DNA of 7,006 bases from Proteobacteria bacterium UBA1847 (GTDB lineage Bacteria; Pseudomonadota; Gammaproteobacteria; Steroidobacterales; Woeseiaceae): the NCBI GenBank assembly GCA_002338605.1, contig DDIP01000014.1, forward strand, positions 18,271 through 25,276. Direction: 5' to 3'. The first letter of the stretch is position 1; each line of letters starts with the position of its first letter. Below the pieces are notes generated by a model that worked only from the letters and a program-made list of their open reading frames with translations, searched no databases and was not told where the DNA came from. The position numbers and the translations under genes were made by a program. This document shows positions 1-5,107 of this stretch, piece after piece.

Positions 1-819
1 GCGGCTGATTCGCCGGCGGTTATCTGCCTCGCAGCCGCGGGACCGGTTATTCACAACCAGGTACGAATCACGAACAATCACTGGTCATTGAATGCCGAGC
101 GAATAGGCAGAGAGTTTGGCGTTGAGAAGGTCCGGTTGATGAACGACTTCGAGGCAGCGGCACACTCGATACTGCAGCTCGCCGACAATGACTATCAGGC
201 GATCGACCTGCCGGGCGCGAAACCTCTGCCCGATGACCGATTCGATATAGCGGTCGTAGGTCCGGGAACCGGGTTCGGTGCAGCCGGACTGGTTCGACAG
301 GGACGGACAATAATATCAATCGTCGGAGAAGGCGGGCATGTCGGGTTTGCGCCCAGAACCCAGGTCCAGGTGGAGATACTGAATGCACTTCGTGGCAGGT
401 TCGATCGCGTGTCCATTGACCGCCTGGTGTCCGGGCCGGGGATTGAGAATATCTATTGGGCTTTGACTCAGATCCATGGCGAGGAACGGACACAGTGTTC
501 CGCCCGGGAAATATTCATACGCAGCGCCGACGGGAGCGACCCGCGAGCCACGGAAAGTACGTTGATGTTCTTCGAGTTACTGGGCCAGGTGGCCGGTGAT
601 TTTGCATTGACGCTCGGTGCTGTTGACGGTGTTTACATCGCGGGCGGCATTGCCAAGCGCTATCCGGATCAGCTGGTGAACAGCGGTTTCCGGAGCGCGT
701 TCGAGGACAAAGGCAGGCATCGGGCCTATATGGAGAGAATTCCGACTCTGCTGATTACTCATGACGAGCCCGGATTGCTTGGTGCCGCCTACTGTGCCCT
801 GGCGCTTTCCAGTTCCTGA
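1..819 (+). CDS. glk: Glucokinase, 5' end outside the window
   Basis: Predicted cytoplasmic glucokinase of the bacterial Glk family (PF02685 type), which phosphorylates glucose with ATP to glucose-6-phosphate at the entry to glycolysis. The frame is open from base 1 to the TGA at 817-819, giving 272 visible residues. By comparison with the 321-residue E. coli enzyme, about 50 N-terminal residues, including the first phosphate-binding DxGGT loop, lie upstream of the window. Visible family landmarks are a TNxxWxL block (residues 25-30), the sugar-binding/catalytic MNDF block with N48 and D49 (equivalent to E. coli N99/D100), GPGTGFG near residue 85, GEGGHVGFAP with E110 and H113, SGPG, the second nucleotide-site block YIAGGI, then GFRSAFEDKGR and HDEPGLLGAA near the end. 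A TTG at 88 is not the true start, because conserved sequence continues upstream of it. The gene is convergent with, and overlaps by 31 bp, the glycosyltransferase gene. Functional identification is strong; the substrate is inferred from the family. Confidence 0.93.
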   Translation, partial: AADSPAVICLAAAGPVIHNQVRITNNHWSLNAERIGREFGVEKVRLMNDFEAAAHSILQLADNDYQAIDLPGAKPLPDDRFDIAVVGPGTGFGAAGLVRQGRTIISIVGEGGHVGFAPRTQVQVEILNALRGRFDRVSIDRLVSGPGIENIYWALTQIHGEERTQCSAREIFIRSADGSDPRATESTLMFFELLGQVAGDFALTLGAVDGVYIAGGIAKRYPDQLVNSGFRSAFEDKGRHRAYMERIPTLLITHDEPGLLGAAYCALALSSS

Positions 820-1898
820 ACGAGCTCTTCGTACAGTGCGATTGTCTTTTTCACCGTGTCCTCGTTGCGAAAGTCTCTTCCGATTCGATCGCGGGCTGCT
901 TGCCCCATACGCTGGCGCAACGCCGGATCACGATACAATTGCTCGATTTTCTCTGCGATTGCTGCCGCGCTTCTTGGCGGAACCTTGAATCCAGATACAC
1001 CATCGACGATCAGCTCGGGACTTCCGCCCGAATCCGTAACCACAGGCGGCACACGATAGGCCATTGCTTCGATAACCGAACGAGGCAGTCCTTCGCGTTT
1101 GGTCGATGGCAGGCAGAACACGTCGCACGCGGCACTGACCGCAGGAGCATCCGTCCGGAAGCCGCTGCGGTGAATACGATTCCTGATGGGACTTTTCCCA
1201 ATACGGCGCGTCAGTTCAGGCGCATCCATGCGGCCTACCAATAGCAAATGCACAGGAATGTCGGCAGGCAATAATTCGACGGCATCAATCAGGTAGTCGA
1301 CCCCTTTTCGCGGTCGATAGTTGGCGGTACAGCCGACGACAAAAGCCTCCTTTGGAATACCGAACTGCTGAAGGTCGGCCGGTTCCTGATCATACCATTC
1401 GAGCAAGTGGCCCTTGTGTATCGTCACGGGCCGTGTCGCAGGCATGCGAAGGAATGCAGGCTGCATTTCGAGGAAGTGACGACGAATGGCATCCGCGACG
1501 CAGATGATGCGATCGATCCGCGGATTCAAATAGCGCATCCAGGACATGGGATCCAGAAAGCCAACGGCGCCCACGATGCCGCGGTAACAAATCACCTTGA
1601 TCGGCAATCCTTTGACAGCGCGCAGACCGTTGGTGACCGCCTTGTTGTTGAATGTATGCAGTATGTGATATTTGCCACGAATCAGCTCAGCGCGCAGCTT
1701 CGCCGTGCCAACCTTGTCGAAATCCTTGTGCAACGGAATGTCGACCAGCGGCACGCCGGCATCTTCAAGAATTTTGTAATTCGGATGGTTGGCAGGGCAA
1801 ACAACAGTGACGTCGACGCCTGCATTTCGCATGCCAATGAATGTCTGCACTGTCGGACGGTCGGCGTCTTCGGTAATGCACAGTGATCGAATAGCCAT
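789..1898 (-). CDS. GT4-type glycosyltransferase
   Basis: A 369-residue retaining glycosyltransferase with the GT-B fold, family 4 style, probably cytoplasmic or loosely membrane-associated, moving a sugar from a nucleotide donor to an unknown acceptor. The N-terminal half is a variable acceptor domain (about 1-170) with the usual pattern of a short strand then GVDVTVVCP. The C-terminal donor domain (about 180-350) has NYRPRKG with R197 and K198, then the diagnostic E-x7-E motif (E269 and E277) followed by EAMAYRVPPVVTDSGGSPE, typical of Glycos_transf_1 proteins. Length is normal for the family. The ATG at 1896-1898 is supported by an AGGAA sequence five bases upstream, which overlaps the TAG stop of the methyltransferase gene; the two are only 7 bp apart, so translation is probably coupled. 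Its 3' end overlaps the glucokinase 3' end on the other strand by 31 bp. The donor sugar and product cannot be read from the sequence; the methyltransferase neighbour suggests modification of a glycan or glycolipid. Confidence 0.92.
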   Translation of the reverse strand: MAIRSLCITEDADRPTVQTFIGMRNAGVDVTVVCPANHPNYKILEDAGVPLVDIPLHKDFDKVGTAKLRAELIRGKYHILHTFNNKAVTNGLRAVKGLPIKVICYRGIVGAVGFLDPMSWMRYLNPRIDRIICVADAIRRHFLEMQPAFLRMPATRPVTIHKGHLLEWYDQEPADLQQFGIPKEAFVVGCTANYRPRKGVDYLIDAVELLPADIPVHLLLVGRMDAPELTRRIGKSPIRNRIHRSGFRTDAPAVSAACDVFCLPSTKREGLPRSVIEAMAYRVPPVVTDSGGSPELIVDGVSGFKVPPRSAAAIAEKIEQLYRDPALRQRMGQAARDRIGRDFRNEDTVKKTIALYEELVQELESARAQ

Positions 1899-1902
1899 AC
1901 GG

Positions 1903-1907
1903 TTCCT
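1903..1907 (-). promoter_or_regulatory. Ribosome binding site of the glycosyltransferase gene
   Basis: AGGAA on the minus strand, about four to five bases before the ATG at 1898. It overlaps the TAG stop codon (1906-1908) of the upstream methyltransferase gene, an arrangement that favours termination-reinitiation coupling. Confidence 0.6.
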
Positions 1908-2604
1908 AGTTCGAATACAAGGGGTTGCTTAATACGCGTACAGCAACCTGCTGGCCGGTTACTGAAAAAGCAATGTATTCGTACTCAATGCCGGAACTGG
2001 CAACAAACTCCTGGAACGCTCTGAACTCATGTTGTTTCCAGCGGTGAAAATTGTAGTATTCATCGAACAGAATAATCGTACCCGGCTGCAGCCGTTGCCC
2101 AAGATGCTCGAAAATGCAGACAGTTGACGAGTAAAGGTCGCAATCGACGTGCAAAAATGCAACCGGGTCGTCTCGCAGCTGCAAGAAGGCGGGCAGCGTT
2201 TCGTCAAAATATCCTATGTGAAATTCGACGTTGTCCGGAACTTTCGGCAACTTCTTTTGAGCGAACGAGCCAATCGGATTACCGTTCCAGTGTTCCTGGA
2301 TGCCTTCAAAACTATCGAAGCCATGCACCGTGTCGGTGACCGCGCCCGCGATCCAGCGTATGGATTTGCCACGACCAACGCCGAATTCCAGAGTCAGGCC
2401 GCTCGTACCCACCTGGTTGACTGCGTACTGGACCAGTGCCTGGTGTTTCTCGAAATAGGGCGCATCAATCATGTGCTGCCGAATGTAATCGAGGGTCTCG
2501 CGCTTGGCCTCGATATTCATGTCGACGAGCAGGTTCGATGCGTAATGCTTGAGCAGGAAGCGCCGGAATATGAATTCGCTCAGCGTGCGTTTGAATAGGG
2601 GCAT
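1906..2604 (-). CDS. Class I SAM-dependent methyltransferase (TylF/macrocin O-methyltransferase-like)
   Basis: A 232-residue protein predicted to transfer a methyl group from S-adenosylmethionine, in a Rossmann-fold domain. The SAM-binding motif I is LEFGVGRGKS at residues 72-81, followed by HGFDSFEGI (94-102), the acidic strand FLHVDCDLYSST (150-161) and PGTIILFDEYYNF (174-186). The DCDLYSST and FDEYY blocks resemble the TylF-like group, whose characterised members methylate sugar hydroxyls in a metal-dependent way; the exact substrate here is unknown. I chose the ATG at 2602-2604. A longer reading from a GTG at 2679 adds 25 residues of low-conservation appearance and intrudes into the divergent promoter region. 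The Shine-Dalgarno sequence is weak (GAGA about nine bases upstream). The gene is first in a two-gene unit with the glycosyltransferase, which supports a role in glycan or glycoside tailoring. Confidence 0.85.
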   Translation of the reverse strand: MPLFKRTLSEFIFRRFLLKHYASNLLVDMNIEAKRETLDYIRQHMIDAPYFEKHQALVQYAVNQVGTSGLTLEFGVGRGKSIRWIAGAVTDTVHGFDSFEGIQEHWNGNPIGSFAQKKLPKVPDNVEFHIGYFDETLPAFLQLRDDPVAFLHVDCDLYSSTVCIFEHLGQRLQPGTIILFDEYYNFHRWKQHEFRAFQEFVASSGIEYEYIAFSVTGQQVAVRVLSNPLYSN

Positions 2605-2750
2605 GTTCTTGTTCTCATTTGCCGCGTCTGAAACGCGCGTACGGTAGCACAGGACTTGCCGGAAAGTGCGCTGTGTCACGCCAGTTCACGGCGCCGGATC
2701 GTACACTCTTGCATCACTCACTCGCATTATGTTGGATTCAATTACAGGTT
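2605..2750. promoter_or_regulatory. Divergent intergenic region with presumed promoters for both flanking operons
   Basis: These 146 bp separate the start codons of the leftward methyltransferase gene and the rightward kinase gene, so both promoters should lie here or just inside the flanking genes. No full sigma-70 promoter is convincing. On the minus strand a perfect TTGACA (plus-strand 2752-2757) overlaps the kinase start, with CATAAT at 2726-2731, but the 20-bp spacer is too long for a good match. On the plus strand TTGCAT (2709-2714) and TATGTT (2728-2733) are only 13 bp apart. An 8-bp palindrome ACGCGCGT lies at 2633-2640. The call rests on gene layout rather than on motifs. Confidence 0.4.
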
Positions 2751-4613
2751 ATGTCAAATAAGAGTCCAACCAGTCAGTTGCAAAGAAAGGTGTCCCTGAC
2801 ACTGCTCTTGCTGATTGCCGTTTTTGTGCTCATCAGCTATTTCATCTTGCGTGTCGTAATCGCACCGGCTTTCGATGATTTGGAGATGGCAGCGGCAAAA
2901 TCTGACATGCGCCGTGCAGAAGCCGCGCTAAGGGCCGACATCAAAAACCTCGAAGCGATCACCGCCGACTGGGCGCCGTGGGATGATATTTACTATTACG
3001 TGAGTGGGCAGAACCCGAGTTTTGAGAAATCAAACCTGGACCGGCCGACTCTCGTCAACCTCGACCTCGATATCATGGCGATCTACGCCACGAATCAACA
3101 GTTCGTTTGGGGCCAGATTCTGGTCGATGGAGACGAGGTTGCCATTAATACGCTCGAAATCCTGAATCCACGTCGTCCTTCGTCGATGAAACTCACGGAG
3201 CACCATAGCGACACGGACCAAACACTCGGGTTTGTGCGCACCGGGCTTGGGCTGATGATCATAAGTTCGCGACCGATTCTTCGCTCCGATGATTCAGGGC
3301 CAGTAGCCGGTGCGTTGGTCATGGGGCAGCTGCTTGACGCTCCCCATCTCGAAACGATACGCGAAAGAACGGAAGTCGACATCAACTGGACCGCATGGGA
3401 TGCGGATCGTGATTCACTAACGGATGCCGGATTCAAACGGTCAGATACATCGATAGTGGCCAGCCAGGTCTTGAATGACATATACGGCCAGCCAGCGCTG
3501 GTCCTCGAGACACGCTCCCCACGACGAATCTCACAGCTCGGATCGCGAACGATCAATATGGCGACCATGCTCGTCATTGTTGCCGGCGCACTGATTTGTA
3601 CATTCATGTGGATCATGCTCCGCAATATGGTACTGCGACCCATCGAGCAGCTCGAAAATCATATCAACACCTTGCGCAAGAGCGGCGACTTGTCGCGCCA
3701 GATCGTGATGCCGCGGAACGATGAGATTGGTTCGCTGGCACGGCAATTCAACAGCATGACGACAGAAGTGAACGATGCGCGCCAGTCACTGCTGGAGCAG
3801 TCATTCAAGGCCGGCAAGGCTGATACCGCGGCGGAAATCATGCACAACATTCGAAATGCGATGACGCCGATGATTAACGGCCTGGAAAGGATACGCAAGT
3901 CTTTCACCGTTGCGGAAAACCTGCGGGTGGACGAAGCTGTACGGGAACTCGGCAACCCCGATTGTCCCCAGGAACGAAAAGAAAAGTTTCTTGAATATAT
4001 CAGTGCCTCGTTCGAGCATCTGAAGTCCGTCGGCGCGAATGCCATCAAAGACCTGAATGTTGTTTCGGCGCAGGCAAAGCAGATTGAAGGGATAATCTCG
4101 GACCAGGAAAAATTCGCGAACGTGGCACCACTTGCGGAGGTCCTGCAAATTGCGGAAGTGCTGGAAGAGGCGACTCATGTCATTCCGAAAGACAAGGTCG
4201 GGAATGTTGAGGTCGTTGTCGATAACGGAATCGAGAAGCGTCGTGTCAGGGCCTACCGAATCGGCCTGTTGCAGGTTATGGGAAACCTGGTTCTGAATGC
4301 GTACGAATCGATCAAACGCAGCGGTACGCCGGACGGCAAAATAACACTCGCAGCTGTCGAAGAAATGGTGGGCGACAGCCGGATGATCAAGGTTACGGTG
4401 CGTGACAACGGCGGCGGATTCGACCTCGCCACTCGAGACCAGATTTTTCGACGCGGTTATACATCAAAAGCAGCGGGCGAATTTGCGGGGTTGGGACTGC
4501 ACTGGTGCGCCAACGCCGTGGCCTCGATGGGCGGCAAACTGTCGGCCGAGAGTGAGGGGCACGGCCGGGGCGCGGCTTTTCATGTGCTGTTGCCGGCCGC
4601 AGGAGACCATTGA
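2751..4613 (+). CDS. CHASE4-HAMP sensor histidine kinase
   Basis: A 620-residue inner-membrane histidine kinase, the presumed phosphodonor for the two receiver proteins encoded directly downstream. Order of parts: transmembrane segment 1 at about 15-37; a periplasmic CHASE4-type sensor at about 60-215, with the characteristic DWAPWDD at 73-79 and the following YYYV and SNLDRPT blocks; transmembrane segment 2 at about 270-290; HAMP at about 291-345 with P297 and NDEIGSLARQFNSM at 323-336; a dimerisation helix with the phosphoacceptor H365 in MHNIRNAMTPM; and an ATPase domain with N box N516 (LVLNAYES), G1 box DNGGGF (552-557), F box IFRRGYTSK and G2 box GLGLHW (580-585). The H-box is not the common HELRTPL form, and the 151 residues between H365 and N516 exceed the usual 100-115, so the helical region is extended. 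This resembles kinases with an HNVGNVLNSV-type box. I chose the ATG at 2751; an in-frame TTG at 2619 would add 44 residues lacking any hydrophobic or domain signal. The ligand is unknown. There is no fused receiver. Confidence 0.93.
   Translation: MSNKSPTSQLQRKVSLTLLLLIAVFVLISYFILRVVIAPAFDDLEMAAAKSDMRRAEAALRADIKNLEAITADWAPWDDIYYYVSGQNPSFEKSNLDRPTLVNLDLDIMAIYATNQQFVWGQILVDGDEVAINTLEILNPRRPSSMKLTEHHSDTDQTLGFVRTGLGLMIISSRPILRSDDSGPVAGALVMGQLLDAPHLETIRERTEVDINWTAWDADRDSLTDAGFKRSDTSIVASQVLNDIYGQPALVLETRSPRRISQLGSRTINMATMLVIVAGALICTFMWIMLRNMVLRPIEQLENHINTLRKSGDLSRQIVMPRNDEIGSLARQFNSMTTEVNDARQSLLEQSFKAGKADTAAEIMHNIRNAMTPMINGLERIRKSFTVAENLRVDEAVRELGNPDCPQERKEKFLEYISASFEHLKSVGANAIKDLNVVSAQAKQIEGIISDQEKFANVAPLAEVLQIAEVLEEATHVIPKDKVGNVEVVVDNGIEKRRVRAYRIGLLQVMGNLVLNAYESIKRSGTPDGKITLAAVEEMVGDSRMIKVTVRDNGGGFDLATRDQIFRRGYTSKAAGEFAGLGLHWCANAVASMGGKLSAESEGHGRGAAFHVLLPAAGDH
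4601..4606 (+). promoter_or_regulatory. Ribosome binding site of the stand-alone receiver gene
   Basis: AGGAGA inside the last codons of the kinase gene, nine bases before the ATG at 4616. It decides the start: the TTG at 4610 in the same frame would leave only three bases of spacing. Confidence 0.7.
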
Positions 4614-4615
4614 TC

Positions 4616-5107
4616 ATGTACAGGCGTCAAGATCATGACTACATAAGGGTGCTCGTTGCAGATGACGATGAGCATGTTCTCGAGTGTTACCTCGATGCGT
4701 TTGGCGACGAGGAGCCGACCAATCACATGAAGGCACTGGACGCACTGGCTGCTGAACTCTTCGATCCTGCAATCGACATAAAAGACGAACCGCGATTCGA
4801 TATCGTGGCTTGCAGTCAGGGCGACGACGCAGTCGATGTTCTGCAATCCGCCCTGGATCGTGGCCAACCCTTTGACGTTGTTATTCTTGATATGCGCATG
4901 CCCCCCGGCATCGACGGCGTTGAAGCCGGTAGCAAGATCCGGCAAATCGATCCCGACGTGAATATCGTTTTTGTCAGCGGCTACTCAGATACGTCATTCG
5001 AGGAACTCAAGCGCCGAGTCCCACCGCCGGTTCGGCTGCACTACTTCAATAAACCCCTGTCCTTCAGTAAGCTTGCCGAGGATGTTGTCGCGATGGTCAA
5101 ACAATAA
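4616..5107 (+). CDS. Stand-alone response regulator receiver with an insertion
   Basis: A 163-residue cytoplasmic single-domain receiver with no output domain. The acidic pocket is D16/D17/D18, the phosphoacceptor is D92 in ILDMRMPPGIDG, the switch Ser is S121 in VSGYSD and the conserved Lys is K146 in NKP, so it should be phosphorylatable. D17 to D92 spans 75 residues, against 44 in CheY (D13 to D57). The extra 31 or so residues lie between helix 1 (ending near GDEE) and strand 2 (FDIVA). The neighbouring REC-GGDEF-EAL protein has the same insertion, so it is not a sequencing artefact. The gene starts 2 bp after the kinase stop and its TAA overlaps the next ATG, placing it in the kinase operon. 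Likely roles are a phosphorelay intermediate, a phosphate sink or a protein-binding regulator; the sequence does not choose among them. Confidence 0.9.
   Translation: MYRRQDHDYIRVLVADDDEHVLECYLDAFGDEEPTNHMKALDALAAELFDPAIDIKDEPRFDIVACSQGDDAVDVLQSALDRGQPFDVVILDMRMPPGIDGVEAGSKIRQIDPDVNIVFVSGYSDTSFEELKRRVPPPVRLHYFNKPLSFSKLAEDVVAMVKQ

Noticed and set aside
780..830. Bidirectional terminator between glk and the glycosyltransferase gene
   Set aside because: The genes overlap and I see no GC-rich hairpin followed by a T run on either strand here.
1407..1886. Open frame of 159 codons on the plus strand opposite the glycosyltransferase
   Set aside because: It is fully antisense to a convincing GT4 gene, its translation has no family features and it shows no independent start signal.
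2149..2598. Open frame of 149 codons on the plus strand opposite the methyltransferase
   Set aside because: Same situation: antisense to a gene with clear SAM-binding motifs, and the translation is unremarkable.
2633..2640. ACGCGCGT palindrome as an operator
   Set aside because: An 8-bp CG-rich palindrome without a second copy or flanking symmetry is expected by chance in DNA of this composition.
2605..2679. Longer methyltransferase start at a GTG (2679)
   Set aside because: The added 25 residues look unconserved, the start is a GTG, and it would consume half of the divergent promoter region; the ATG at 2604 is more likely.
2619..2750. Longer kinase start at a TTG (2619)
   Set aside because: The added 44 residues show no signal or domain. 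The ATG at 2751 leaves a short polar N-terminus directly before the first membrane helix, as expected, and avoids overlap with the divergent gene.
3095..3643. Open frame of 182 codons on the minus strand opposite the kinase
   Set aside because: It lies wholly inside the CHASE4 and second transmembrane coding region of a well-supported gene and encodes no recognisable domain; it is a compositional shadow.
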